Positions 50,453-59,216 of a stretch of DNA of 64,000 nt are shown here, one piece after another. The stretch comes from Hoeflea_A sp039025395. GTDB taxonomy: Bacteria; Pseudomonadota; Alphaproteobacteria; Rhizobiales; Rhizobiaceae. The notes beneath the pieces are model-generated. The model saw nothing but the letters and a program-made list of their open reading frames with translations. It searched no databases and had not been told where the DNA came from. A program made the translations under genes and the position numbers. The DNA lies in assembly GCA_039025395.1 (NCBI GenBank), contig JBCCOK010000016.1, positions 17,577 to 81,576 of the forward strand. The letters run 5' to 3'. The first letter of the stretch is position 1; each line of letters begins with the position of its first letter.

Positions 50453-52020
50453 GCCTGTTTCGAAAATTCGCCAGCGTCGGCTCGGCAACCATGGCAAGCC
50501 GGTTGCTGGGCTTTGTCCGCGAGGCGTTGATCGCCTTTGCACTCGGCACCGGCCCCGTGGCCGACGCCTTCTATGCAGCGTTCAGGTTCCCCAATCTTTT
50601 TCGGCGGCTTTTTGCCGAAGGGGCTTTCAACTCCGCTTTCATTCCGCTTTTTGCCAAAGAGCTTGAGGGCGGCGGCGCCGAGGCTGCGGAAGTGTTCGCC
50701 CGTCAGGTTCTGTCGGTTCTCCTGGCAATCCTGATCGCACTTTCGGCTGTCGCCCTGATCTTCATGCCGTTTCTGGTTTCGACGGTTATTGCTCCGAAAT
50801 TCACCGAGATTCCTGAGAAATTCGAACTGACCGTCTATCTGACGCGCATCATGTTTCCCTATCTGACCGCCATGTCGCTGGTTGCCATGTTTTCAGGAAT
50901 CCTCAATTCCTACCGGCACTATTTCCTGGCGGCGATCAGCCCGGTAGTGCTCAACGTCGTGCTCGTGGTCGTCCTCGTCGCGGCGATCAAGCTTGGCGCC
51001 GACGAAGGTAGCATCGGCATTTCCATGGCATTCGGCGTGACGGTCTCGGGTCTCCTCCAACTGGTATTGTTGGTCTATGGCGTCCACACGACCGGGTTTC
51101 GCATTCGCATTGCGATGCCTCGGTTGACACCGCCGGTCCGGCGGCTTTTGTGGCTTGCCTTGCCGGCGGCAATTACAGGCGGCATCACCCAGCTCAACCT
51201 CCTGGTCGGCCAGATCATCATTTCCGGTGACAACGGCGCCATTGCTACCATCAATTATGCCGACCGGATCCTTCAATTGCCACTGGGCGTTATCGGGATT
51301 GCCGTCGGCGTCGTGCTGCTGCCTGAACTGTCGCGAGCGTTGAAAGAGAATGACGCGCAATCGGTCCAGACACTGCAGAACAATAGCCTGGAATTCGGGC
51401 TCGGTCTGACGGTTCCAGCCGCGGTCGCCTTCGCGATTATTCCCGCACCGATCGTCGCCCTCCTGTTTGAACGCGGGGAGTTCACGCGCGAATCGACGCT
51501 GATTACATCCACCGTGCTTGCCGCCTTTGCCGGGGGGCTGCCCGCCTTCGTACTCAACAAGGTATTCACGCCTTCCTTTTATGCGCGCGAAAACATGCGC
51601 ACGCCCATGTGGTTTGCCGGTCTGAATGCCGCAATCAATGTAACCGGGAGCCTCATCCTTTTTCCCTTGATCGGAGTCATGGGCGTGGCTGTCGCAACCT
51701 CGCTTGCAGGCTGGGCCAATGCGCTGGCACTCGGCGGCGTTCTATATCGCGGCAAAGAACTCCGGCCGACATCGACGACATGGCGGCGGCTGGCGCTGAT
51801 TGTGGCCGGAAGTGCATTGATGGGCGTTTGTCTCCTTGTTGTCATGAATCTGATGGCAACGACGCTGCTGGATGCCAGCCTTCTGACGCGCATCGTCTTG
51901 ATGGCGGCGGTGATAGGCGGTGGCGCTCTCATATATTTTGCCTTTGTCTTTGCAACCGGGGCGATGGACAGGCAGCAGATGCTGTCGATGGTCAGACGCA
52001 CGCCGGAAAAACAGGTCTGA
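50449..52020 (+). CDS. murJ: Lipid II flippase MurJ (MviN)
   Basis: 523 residues, about 14 transmembrane helices; it flips the peptidoglycan precursor lipid II across the inner membrane. N-terminal SVGSATMASRLLGFVREALIAFALGTGPVADAFYAAFRFPNLFRRLFAEGAFNSAFIPLF is the family hallmark, with the essential arginines. Also typical are YLTAMSLVAMFSGILNSYRHYF and LPLGVIGIAVGVVLLPELSRAL. The ATGA overlap with glnD implies coupled translation, a conserved Rhizobiales pairing. Confidence 0.96.
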   Translation: MSLFRKFASVGSATMASRLLGFVREALIAFALGTGPVADAFYAAFRFPNLFRRLFAEGAFNSAFIPLFAKELEGGGAEAAEVFARQVLSVLLAILIALSAVALIFMPFLVSTVIAPKFTEIPEKFELTVYLTRIMFPYLTAMSLVAMFSGILNSYRHYFLAAISPVVLNVVLVVVLVAAIKLGADEGSIGISMAFGVTVSGLLQLVLLVYGVHTTGFRIRIAMPRLTPPVRRLLWLALPAAITGGITQLNLLVGQIIISGDNGAIATINYADRILQLPLGVIGIAVGVVLLPELSRALKENDAQSVQTLQNNSLEFGLGLTVPAAVAFAIIPAPIVALLFERGEFTRESTLITSTVLAAFAGGLPAFVLNKVFTPSFYARENMRTPMWFAGLNAAINVTGSLILFPLIGVMGVAVATSLAGWANALALGGVLYRGKELRPTSTTWRRLALIVAGSALMGVCLLVVMNLMATTLLDASLLTRIVLMAAVIGGGALIYFAFVFATGAMDRQQMLSMVRRTPEKQV

Positions 52021-52036
52021 TGGAGGAGGCACTGCA

Positions 52037-52423
52037 ATGGCGTACATCGCCCATGTGACCTTTCTCGTGCCCGACTATGATCAGGGCATTGCATTCTTTG
52101 TCCGCACATTGGGTTTCGAGTTGGTCGCCGACACGGATCTCGGCAAAGGCAAGCGCTGGGTGCTGGTGCGGCCGCGCGGCGGCGGCGGTTCATCGTTGCT
52201 GCTCGCGCGTGCGGACAACGACCGGCAGCGCGCTCGGGTCGGCGATCAGACAGGCGGCCGTGTGGGGTTCTTTCTGTTTTCCGACGACTTCGCCGCCGAT
52301 TATGCCGAAATGCTTCGCAAGGGCGTGGTCTTTCTGGAAAAACCTCGCCACGAAACATACGGGACCGTTGCCGTATTTGCCGACCCTTTCGGAAACACCT
52401 GGGACCTCCTGCAGCCAGCGTGA
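52037..52423 (+). CDS. VOC-family (glyoxalase-like) protein
   Basis: 128 residues from MAYIAHVTFLVPDYDQGIAFFVRTLGF at 52037, with GGAGGAG upstream. Two paired motifs are seen: KRWVLVRPRGGGGSSLLLAR and VGFFLFSDDFAADYAEMLRKGVVFLEKPRHETYGTVAVFADPFGNTWDLLQP. Metal ligands are probably the early His, a mid-sequence Glu/His and a late Asp-Gly-Asn region. It sits in the gap between murJ and trpS, co-directional; its link to them is only positional. Substrate unknown. Confidence 0.85.
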   Translation: MAYIAHVTFLVPDYDQGIAFFVRTLGFELVADTDLGKGKRWVLVRPRGGGGSSLLLARADNDRQRARVGDQTGGRVGFFLFSDDFAADYAEMLRKGVVFLEKPRHETYGTVAVFADPFGNTWDLLQPA

Positions 52424-52516
52424 CGTCGGCACACTGGAATTTGCTTGATCGCCGGTCGGCACCGGTGCATAAACCGGCGCGAAATCAATCAAGCCACCGA
52501 GCTTTCGGGAACCTTC

Positions 52517-53581
52517 ATGTCGCAGTTTAAGCCGCTCGTCTTTTCCGGTGTGCAACCGACGGGCAATTTGCATCTCGGAAACTATCTGGGCGCGATCCGC
52601 AAATTTGTCGCGCTCCAGGATGATCACGACTGCATCTATTGTGTCGTCGATCTGCACGCCCTTACCGCGCAACTGGTCCACGACGATCTGGAGGCGCAGA
52701 CGCGCGCCATTACCGCTGCCTTTCTCGCTTCGGGCATCGACCCACAAAAACACATCGTTTTCAATCAGAGCCGCGTTCCCGGCCATGCTGAACTCGCGTG
52801 GGTATTCAACTGCGTCGCCCGCATCGGCTGGATGAACCGGATGACACAGTTCAAGGACAAAGCCGGCAAGGACCGGGAGAACGCGTCTCTCGGGCTTCTC
52901 GCTTACCCCTCTCTCATGGCTGCCGACATTCTTGTCTATCGGGCCACCCACGTACCGGTCGGTGACGATCAAAAGCAGCATCTCGAGCTGACCCGCGACA
53001 TCGCGCAGAAGTTTAACATCGATTATTCCAAACGTATCGCTGCAGCCGGGCTGGGTGTTGACATGATGTTGGGCGAAGAGCAGGTCAGCGGATACTTTCC
53101 GCTGACCGAGCCCTTGATCGGCGGCCCTGCGCCGCGCGTCATGAGTTTGCGCGACGGTACCAAGAAGATGTCGAAATCCGACGTCTCCGACTTGTCGCGC
53201 ATCAACCTCACGGACGATGCCGACATGATCGCGAAAAAGATCCGCAAGGCTAAGACCGATCCAGAGCCCTTGCCGCGCGACATTGTGGGTCTCGCCGGGC
53301 GTCCGGAAGCAGACAATCTGGTCGGCATCTACGGAGCCCTTGCCGATACGGACAAGGCATCCGTGATCGAACAGTTCGGCGGCTGGCAGTTTTCGGCGTT
53401 CAAACCGGCCCTGACGGAGCTTGCGGTTGAAATCATGGCGCCGATCGCCGAAGAAATGCGACGCCTTGAAGCGGATCCGTCTTTCATCGACAGTGTTTTG
53501 GAAGATGGCGGCAATCGCGCCAACACGATCGCTGAAAAGACGATCAACGAGGTCAAGGATATTATCGGACTCGTGCACTAG
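52517..53581 (+). CDS. trpS: Tryptophanyl-tRNA synthetase
   Basis: 354 residues from MSQFKPLVFSGVQPTGNLHLGNYLGAIR at 52517. Class I signatures: the HIGH-type motif PTGNLHLGNY, and the KMSKS motif in DGTKKMSKSD near residue 218. PVGDDQKQHLELTRDIAQKFN is the standard ATP/tryptophan region. The gene starts 93 bases after the VOC gene. The final codons and stop form part of a 14-bp palindrome, CTAGGCC-GGCCTAG (53578-53591). Confidence 0.97.
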   Translation: MSQFKPLVFSGVQPTGNLHLGNYLGAIRKFVALQDDHDCIYCVVDLHALTAQLVHDDLEAQTRAITAAFLASGIDPQKHIVFNQSRVPGHAELAWVFNCVARIGWMNRMTQFKDKAGKDRENASLGLLAYPSLMAADILVYRATHVPVGDDQKQHLELTRDIAQKFNIDYSKRIAAAGLGVDMMLGEEQVSGYFPLTEPLIGGPAPRVMSLRDGTKKMSKSDVSDLSRINLTDDADMIAKKIRKAKTDPEPLPRDIVGLAGRPEADNLVGIYGALADTDKASVIEQFGGWQFSAFKPALTELAVEIMAPIAEEMRRLEADPSFIDSVLEDGGNRANTIAEKTINEVKDIIGLVH

Positions 53582-53656
53582 GCCGGCCTAGGTTGGGTAT
53601 GAACGCCCATGAACTAACGCTTGCCGTGCCGCAGGGTCGGTGGCAGAATTTGCATT

Positions 53657-54148
53657 ATGGTTTCCAGACGCCTGTCCAGAGAAGAAGGTCATCGACGCAA
53701 GTTTCTTGCGGTGATCGACGATACGCCCGAGTGTGAGCGGGCCGTACGCTATGCCGCCACACGGGCCAAGCGGACAAATGGTGTGCTTGTTCTGATCTAC
53801 GTGATCGAACCGGGTGATTTTCAGCACTGGCTTGGTGTCGAGGAGATCATGAAAGCCGAAGCGCGCGAAGAAGCAGATGCGGCGCTCGAGCGTATTGCCG
53901 CCAAGGTCCGTGAGAATGTCGGCATTGAACCGGAACTGACCATCCGCATGGGCAAGACCACGGACGAAATCCACGCACTCATCGAGGAAGACCAGGACAT
54001 CGCGATTCTTGTGCTCGCCGCCAGCTCGGCGAAGGAAGGTCCGGGACCGCTTGTCTCGTCGGTTGCAGGTCGCGGCGCGGCGTTTCCGATTCCCGTCACG
54101 GTCATTCCGGCGGAACTGAGCGATGAGGATATCGAAGCGTTGTCCTGA
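53657..54148 (+). CDS. Universal stress protein (UspA family)
   Basis: 163 residues from MVSRRLSREEGHRRKFLAVIDD at 53657. Usp fold: FLAVIDDTPECERAVRYAATRAKRTNGVLVLIYVIEPGDFQHWLGVEE, then VLAASSAKEGPGPLVSSVAGRGAAFPIPVTVIP. The usual ATP-binding GxxG-x9-G(S/T) loop is only partly recognisable (AASSAKEGPG), so it may be of the non-ATP-binding class. Role in stress survival is general. Monocistronic, between trpS and nfu. Confidence 0.9.
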   Translation: MVSRRLSREEGHRRKFLAVIDDTPECERAVRYAATRAKRTNGVLVLIYVIEPGDFQHWLGVEEIMKAEAREEADAALERIAAKVRENVGIEPELTIRMGKTTDEIHALIEEDQDIAILVLAASSAKEGPGPLVSSVAGRGAAFPIPVTVIPAELSDEDIEALS

Positions 54149-54270
54149 GGCTACCGAGGTGCGCTTAACTTCTTGAAGTGCGGCGGTTTGTACCTTATTT
54201 TCCACACAAGTAGGGGCGGTAAGTGGAGGCGAGCGGCAATGGCCGAGATGCCGCCAAGGAGCGAAAAACA

Positions 54271-54837
54271 ATGTTCATCCAGACAGAAACGACGCCCAAT
54301 CCGGCGACTTTGAAGTTCCTGCCGGGAAAGGTTGTATACGAAGCCGGATCGGCCGATTTTCGAGACGTCGAAACCGCCACGGAAGCTTCACCGCTTGCTG
54401 AAAGGCTGTTCGCCATTCCCGGTGTTACGGGCGTATTCTTTGGCTATGATTTCATCACCGTGAGCAAGGATGGGGCAGAGTGGCAGCATCTGAAACCGGC
54501 GATCCTCGGCACGATCATGGAACACTTCATGTCAGGCGCGCCTGTCATGCTGCAGTCAGCCGAAACCGCCGCGGCTGCCGATGAAGGCGAATTTTACGAT
54601 GAGACCGACGAGCCGATTGTTGCAACAATCAAGGAACTGCTGGATACGCGAGTTCGTCCGGCGGTCGCCCAGGACGGCGGCGATATCACTTTCAAGGGCT
54701 ACAAGGACGGGCGCGTCTTCCTGCACATGAAGGGTGCCTGTGCCGGTTGCCCGTCTTCGACGGCGACGCTCAAGCACGGCATACAGAATTTGCTGCGTCA
54801 CTTCATTCCGGAAGTCCAGGAAGTCGAGTCGGTCTGA
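54271..54837 (+). CDS. NfuA-type Fe-S cluster carrier (NifU C-terminal family)
   Basis: 188 residues from MFIQTETTPNPATLKFLPGKVV at 54271 with AAGGAG. The N-terminal Nfu domain (residues about 1-90) precedes a NifU-like domain at 110-185 with the cluster-binding motif CAGCPSSTATLKHGIQNLL (Cys-x-x-Cys). It delivers 4Fe-4S clusters to apoproteins such as lipoyl synthase and aconitase. The N-terminal half with the ETTPNPATLKF motif is the alphaproteobacterial and mitochondrial NFU1 type. Confidence 0.93.
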   Translation: MFIQTETTPNPATLKFLPGKVVYEAGSADFRDVETATEASPLAERLFAIPGVTGVFFGYDFITVSKDGAEWQHLKPAILGTIMEHFMSGAPVMLQSAETAAAADEGEFYDETDEPIVATIKELLDTRVRPAVAQDGGDITFKGYKDGRVFLHMKGACAGCPSSTATLKHGIQNLLRHFIPEVQEVESV

Positions 54838-54844
54838 CCTTGAT

Positions 54845-54874
54845 CGCCGCGAGCTGACCTTCACTATCGCGGCG
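54845..54874 (+). terminator. Hairpin after the nfu gene
   Basis: Perfect 8-bp arms CGCCGCGA and TCGCGGCG with a 14-nt loop begin 8 bases after the nfu stop. No U-tract follows, so it may be a Rho-linked stem rather than an intrinsic terminator. The rest of the 216-base gap to tsaB has no supported gene. Confidence 0.35.
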
Positions 54875-55053
54875 ACGAAGAGCGTCGTTGCAGCCCTCGG
54901 ATAGCGGCATTCGCAATACAGACGATACGCAATTGGCGGGCCTATGGCGCAGCGCACCCTCAGGAAGCACGAAGAGTACACATCTCTTTCAGTTAACCGC
55001 GCGCTGCATAAGTATTTCCTGATCGGCCTCGTGCAGCCAACGATCCGAAACCC

Positions 55054-55722
55054 ATGATAACACTGTCGGTCGATACCGCGGCGCATTTGTGTGCCGCCTG
55101 CATCTACGACGCCAGCCGGGACCAGGTCCTTGCCAGGTGCGTCGAGGATATCGGTCGCGGCCATGCGGAGCGCCTCTTTACGGTCATCGAAACGGCTTTA
55201 AATAATGCAGCTGTTGGGTATGATGACGTCCAGCAGCTTGGCGTTTGCGTCGGCCCCGGTTCTTTCACCGGTGTGCGCATAGCGGTTGCGGCCGTCCGTG
55301 GATTTTCACTTGCGCTTTCCGTGCCTGCCTCCGGCGTTACCGTGTTCGACGGTCTTGCTCTTGAAGCGCCGCGCGGTAGGCCGTTTCTGGTCTTGCTTGA
55401 TGCGAGGCGTGGCGAAGTTTATGCCCGGCTCTACGATGAAACCGGGGCGGCCGTCAGCCCTCCGGCGGCACTTTCGCTGTTCGATGCCCAAAAGCTGGCG
55501 CAGCGTCACGACGCGGCGCTCATCGGCTCTGGCGCATCGCTTATGACGGATGCGGGATGGACCATTTACAGTGAAGCTGCCACTGCGCCGGTTGAAACGA
55601 TTGCGCGCCTCGCCGCCGATGCAGGTAGCCAACGAGAGAAGCCGAAACCGCTCTACCTGCGTGCCGCAGATGCAAAGCCTCAGACCGGCTTTGCGGTGCA
55701 GCGACTGTCGGTAGAGTCATGA
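55054..55722 (+). CDS. tsaB: tRNA threonylcarbamoyladenosine biosynthesis protein TsaB
   Basis: 222 residues. ASKHA-fold protein acting as partner of TsaD in making t6A37 in tRNAs reading ANN codons. N-terminal ITLSVDTAAHLCAACIYDAS, GHAERLFTVIETAL, VCVGPGSFTGVRIAVAAVRGFSLAL (conserved GPGSFTGLRIG-like), VFDGLALEA, FLVLLDARRGEVYARLYDE. The C-terminus differs more, as usual for the family. The stop overlaps the rimI start (ATGA). Confidence 0.94.
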   Translation: MITLSVDTAAHLCAACIYDASRDQVLARCVEDIGRGHAERLFTVIETALNNAAVGYDDVQQLGVCVGPGSFTGVRIAVAAVRGFSLALSVPASGVTVFDGLALEAPRGRPFLVLLDARRGEVYARLYDETGAAVSPPAALSLFDAQKLAQRHDAALIGSGASLMTDAGWTIYSEAATAPVETIARLAADAGSQREKPKPLYLRAADAKPQTGFAVQRLSVES

Positions 55723-56210
55723 TTGCTTCGTCGTTTTTTCGCGGGAGCGGCGATTTCGAAATCGTGCAGATGATTTCAGACGATTGCGCCGCGGCATCCA
55801 ACCTGCATGCCAGTTGTTTCCCGCGCGCGTGGAGCGATGGCGAGTTGCGCGCGCTCCTCGATCAGGACCCGGTGTTTGGATTTGTTGCCCAAAGACCCGG
55901 CCGCGGAAATCGCGCCGGCGGATTCGTGCTTGCCCGTATGGCTGCCGAGGAAGCCGAGATCCTGACACTTGCCGTCACACCGAGGCACCGCCAGTCAGGG
56001 CTCGGGTGGCGACTGATGGGCGCGGTGCTGCGGTACCTGCGGGCCGAAGGCGCGCAAGCGCTGTTTTTGGAAGTGGATGAAGGCAACGATGCCGCTATCG
56101 CCCTTTACGGCAAACTCGGCTTCAAGCGTGTCGGAGAAAGGGCCGCCTACTACGATCACGACAGCGGCGCGCGCGCGGCGGCGCTTGTCATGCGCCTCGA
56201 TCTTGGGTAG
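55719..56210 (+). CDS. rimI: Ribosomal protein alanine N-acetyltransferase RimI
   Basis: 163 residues, GNAT fold. Acceptor part CAAASNLHASCFPRAWSDGELRALLDQDPVFGFVA; acetyl-CoA loop LTLAVTPRHRQSGLGWRLMGAVLRYLRAEGAQALFLEVDEGNDAAIALYGKLGFKRVGERAAYYD, with the R-x-x-G-x-G/A motif and the catalytic Glu/Tyr positions. Acetylates the N-terminus of S18 in enterics; here the target is assumed from family and the conserved tsaB-rimI pairing. Translationally coupled to tsaB. Confidence 0.92.
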   Translation: MIASSFFRGSGDFEIVQMISDDCAAASNLHASCFPRAWSDGELRALLDQDPVFGFVAQRPGRGNRAGGFVLARMAAEEAEILTLAVTPRHRQSGLGWRLMGAVLRYLRAEGAQALFLEVDEGNDAAIALYGKLGFKRVGERAAYYDHDSGARAAALVMRLDLG

Positions 56211-56314
56211 GCCAAGTCTGTGATTGACAATTCGGGATCAGGCGACAACGGAGAATTGCCGCGCTCCGGTGATCGCGTCGCAAGTGATCCAATGGGACTG
56301 CTGTGAGGTTGCGC

Positions 56315-56743
56315 GTGGCAGATGAACTGAAGTCGCTTGAGGAGCTTTGCGTCGAGCGCGGTATGCGCATGACCGAACAACGGCGCGTCATTGCCCGCGT
56401 GCTTGATGGTTCTGCCGATCATCCCGATGTCGAGGAACTGTATAGGCGTGCCGTCGAGGTCGATCCGCACATATCGATTTCCACAGTTTATCGCACCGTC
56501 AAGATGTTCGAAGACAGCGGTATCATCGAAAGGCACGATTTTCGGGACGGCCGGTCGCGCTACGAAACCGTCCCGGACGAACATCACGATCATCTGATCG
56601 ATTTGAAGAGCGGAAAGGTCATTGAGTTCCACTCCGCCGAAATCGAGGCGTTGCAGGAGAAGATAGCCCGCAAACACGGCTTCAAGCTCGTCGACCACCG
56701 CCTCGAGCTCTACGGAATACCGCTGGACAAGGCAAAAGATTGA
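56315..56743 (+). CDS. fur: Fur-family metalloregulator (Mur/Fur type)
   Basis: 142 residues from GTG 56315, placed after GAGG; a GTG at 56303 would add four residues. Winged-helix domain: LEELCVERGMRMTEQRRVIARVLDG, ISISTVYRTVKMFEDSGIIERHDF. Metal-binding and dimer domain: HHDHLIDLKSGKVIEFHSAEIEALQEKIARKHGFKLVDHRLELYG. The CxxC zinc sites of enteric Fur are absent, as in rhizobial Mur, which senses manganese. So this may be Mur rather than an iron sensor. Confidence 0.9.
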   Translation: MADELKSLEELCVERGMRMTEQRRVIARVLDGSADHPDVEELYRRAVEVDPHISISTVYRTVKMFEDSGIIERHDFRDGRSRYETVPDEHHDHLIDLKSGKVIEFHSAEIEALQEKIARKHGFKLVDHRLELYGIPLDKAKD

Positions 56744-56795
56744 GCATGCCCGATCCGAAGTGTGAGGCCGACGCCCGCGGACGTGTTTCGTTGCG

Positions 56796-57608
56796 ATGAT
56801 CGCATGGATCCGAATTGCAATCGTGCTGACGCTGATTGTGCTCGTGACAGCGGTGATGCTGCCGGTACAATTGTTGTCAAACCGTTTCGGCTGGCGTCTG
56901 TCCTGGTACCTGCCGCGCCGCTGGCACAGGATTGCCGTTCGGCTATTGGGCACGAAAGTGGTTGTCCATGGCCAACTCGATACCCATCGTCCGTTGATGC
57001 TCGCGGCGAACCACAGCAGCTGGAAAGATATTGTCGTTCTTTCATCAGTGGCCGACGTGGTCTTCATTGCCAAATCCGAAGTGCGTGACTGGCCGATATT
57101 CGGCTGGCTGGCACGCTGGCAGCGCACAATCTTTATCGAGCGCGAACGTCGGCGGCAGACCGGCCAGCAGGTTTCGGAGGTCGCCAAGCGGTTGGCAGAC
57201 GGGGAGATCGTCGTTCTGTTTGCCGAAGGCACGACATCCGACGGCAACCGTGTGCTGGAATTCAAGAGTTCGTTATTCGGTGCTGCCGCATCTGCGCTTG
57301 CTACCTCGCCGACAGGTTCGGTCTCCATCCAGCCGGTAGCGATTGCCTATACCCACGCCAACGGTATTCCGCTCGGCCGATACGGCCGGCCGCTGGCAGC
57401 CTGGCCCGGCGATACGGAGATCAATCCGCATCTGATAGGCGTGCTTAAAGAGGGTGCGCTGGACGTTCAGGTTTGTTTCGGGCAGCCGGTAAACTATGAT
57501 GAAAACAGCAACCGCAAGCAGGTGACGCGGGAAATCGAGGGCCAGGTGCGAAGCATGCTTCAGCAGCAGCTTTATGGCTATGGAACGTCAGGTAAAGAGC
57601 CGGTTTGA
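56796..57608 (+). CDS. 1-acyl-sn-glycerol-3-phosphate (lysophospholipid) acyltransferase, PlsC/OlsA type
   Basis: 270 residues with an N-terminal membrane helix (IAIVLTLIVLVTAVMLPVQLL). The catalytic HX4D motif is NHSSWKD, His73 to Asp78, and the substrate motif FAEGTTSDG lies near residue 145, with a further PVAIAYTH segment. It adds the second acyl chain to lysophosphatidate, or to lyso-ornithine lipid if OlsA. olsB at 31255 shows the latter route is present in the cell, but the two genes are 24 kb apart and the substrate cannot be read from sequence. Confidence 0.88.
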   Translation: MIAWIRIAIVLTLIVLVTAVMLPVQLLSNRFGWRLSWYLPRRWHRIAVRLLGTKVVVHGQLDTHRPLMLAANHSSWKDIVVLSSVADVVFIAKSEVRDWPIFGWLARWQRTIFIERERRRQTGQQVSEVAKRLADGEIVVLFAEGTTSDGNRVLEFKSSLFGAAASALATSPTGSVSIQPVAIAYTHANGIPLGRYGRPLAAWPGDTEINPHLIGVLKEGALDVQVCFGQPVNYDENSNRKQVTREIEGQVRSMLQQQLYGYGTSGKEPV

Positions 57609-57791
57609 AGCGTTTGGTGACATTTTCAGGGCGCAAATTCAGCGGCGCCATTTGCCATGGCGGGCGGATTTGGCTTGACTCGGCTGCTGACAGTGGCAAT
57701 TGCCTGTTGTGATCTTTGCTATGGAAACCTGCAAGAAATGGAATTCCGGCTTTTGCCGGCCGTTCGTGAATTTTGAATTTCGGATCTGACG

Positions 57792-59216
57792 ATGCTGACA
57801 GAAGCAACGAGAAAGCGGATCGACCGCACCCCAGCCGTCGCTGAGGCGAACACGCGCAAGGTTTTTGTCAAAACCTACGGCTGCCAGATGAATGTTTACG
57901 ATTCCGAACGCATGGCCGATGCGCTTTCTGTTGAGGGCTATCAGCAAACGGACAATCCGGACGAGGCGGACCTTCTGCTTCTCAATACCTGCCACATTCG
58001 CGAAAAGGCTGCTGAAAAGGTTTACTCCGAGCTTGGCAGGATCCGTAGACTGAAACAGGCACGTGCCGAGCAAGGCAACGATCTAATGGTCGGCGTGGCC
58101 GGTTGTGTCGCCCAGGCCGAAGGTCAGGAAATCATCCGCCGCGCGCCGATCGTCGATCTGGTGATCGGACCGCAAACCTATCACCGCCTTCCGCAAGCGC
58201 TCGCGCGGGCGCGACAGGGCGAAAAGGTTGTCGAGACCGAATATGCGATCGAGGACAAGTTCGACCACCTTCCCGAGCCAAAAAAGAAGATCGTAGCTGC
58301 GCGCGGCGTCACGGCGTTTTTGACCGTACAGGAGGGTTGCGACAAGTTCTGCACCTTTTGTGTTGTTCCCTATACGCGCGGTTCTGAAGTGTCGCGATCT
58401 GTCGCGCAGATCGAACGCGAAGCCCGCCAGCTCGTCGACGCCGGTGTGCGTGAAATCACGTTGTTGGGCCAGAATGTTAACGCCTGGCACGGCGAAGGCG
58501 ACGACGGCCGCGAATGGGGTCTCGGCGAACTGTTGCGCCGTTTGGCTGGCATCGAAGGCCTCGAACGCTTGCGCTATACAACCAGCCATCCACGCGATAT
58601 GGACGATGCACTCATCGAAGCGCACCGCGATCTTCACAAACTGATGCCCTACCTGCATCTGCCGGTCCAGGCCGGTTCAGACAGTGTCCTGAAAGCCATG
58701 AACCGCCGGCATACGGCGAGCGATTACCTGGCGCTGATCGAGCGCATTCGCTCGGCGCGCCCGGATATAGCCCTGTCCGGCGACTTCATTGTTGGCTTTC
58801 CGGGCGAAACCGATGCCGATTTCGAGGGTACGCTGAGGCTCGTCGAAACTGTGCGTTATGCACAGGCCTTTTCGTTCAAATACTCGCCACGACCCGGAAC
58901 GCCAGGCGCCGAACGCGATGACCATGTCCCCGAAGACGTCAAGTCGCACCGGCTGGAACGCCTGCAGGTGCTTCTGCGTCAGCATCAGTCGGAGTTCGCA
59001 CAAGCCTGTGTCGGGCAGACGATAGACCTGCTTCTCGAAAAGCCTGGCCGCGAACCCGGGCAGCTGATTGGCCGTTCGCCATGGTTGCAGCCCGTGGTCG
59101 TCGATGCAAAATCGTCGCAAATCGGTGAAATCGTCAAGGTGAAGGTAAACCGAACAGGAACGAATTCGCTATTTGCGGAGCCACTGCACGGCAAATCCGG
59201 GAGTGCGACCATTTGA
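57792..59216 (+). CDS. miaB: tRNA-2-methylthio-N6-dimethylallyladenosine synthase MiaB
   Basis: 474 residues. The UPF0004 N-terminal domain is KVFVKTYGCQMNVYDSERMADAL with cluster cysteines (TYGCQMN, NTCHIREKA, AGCVAQ). The radical SAM domain has the Cys-x3-Cys-x2-Cys site QEGCDKFCTFCVVPYTRG. A C-terminal TRAM domain follows (VGQTIDLLLEKPGREPGQLIGRSPWLQPVVV). It attaches a methylthio group at A37. ATG at 57792. It overlaps the phoH TTG start. Confidence 0.97.
   Translation: MLTEATRKRIDRTPAVAEANTRKVFVKTYGCQMNVYDSERMADALSVEGYQQTDNPDEADLLLLNTCHIREKAAEKVYSELGRIRRLKQARAEQGNDLMVGVAGCVAQAEGQEIIRRAPIVDLVIGPQTYHRLPQALARARQGEKVVETEYAIEDKFDHLPEPKKKIVAARGVTAFLTVQEGCDKFCTFCVVPYTRGSEVSRSVAQIEREARQLVDAGVREITLLGQNVNAWHGEGDDGREWGLGELLRRLAGIEGLERLRYTTSHPRDMDDALIEAHRDLHKLMPYLHLPVQAGSDSVLKAMNRRHTASDYLALIERIRSARPDIALSGDFIVGFPGETDADFEGTLRLVETVRYAQAFSFKYSPRPGTPGAERDDHVPEDVKSHRLERLQVLLRQHQSEFAQACVGQTIDLLLEKPGREPGQLIGRSPWLQPVVVDAKSSQIGEIVKVKVNRTGTNSLFAEPLHGKSGSATI

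Noticed and set aside
52190..53578. Long open frame on the minus strand opposite trpS
   Set aside because: Exactly antisense to a complete trpS with all motifs; low-complexity mirrored sequence and no domain of its own.
53578..53591. CTAGGCCGGCCTAG palindrome at the trpS stop codon
   Set aside because: Short, without a U-tract or nearby promoter; may be chance in GC-rich DNA, so only mentioned under trpS.
56156..57328. Minus-strand open frame of about 390 codons opposite fur and plsC
   Set aside because: Spans two real genes in antisense; Ser/Arg-rich composition typical of a mirror frame and no ribosome site.
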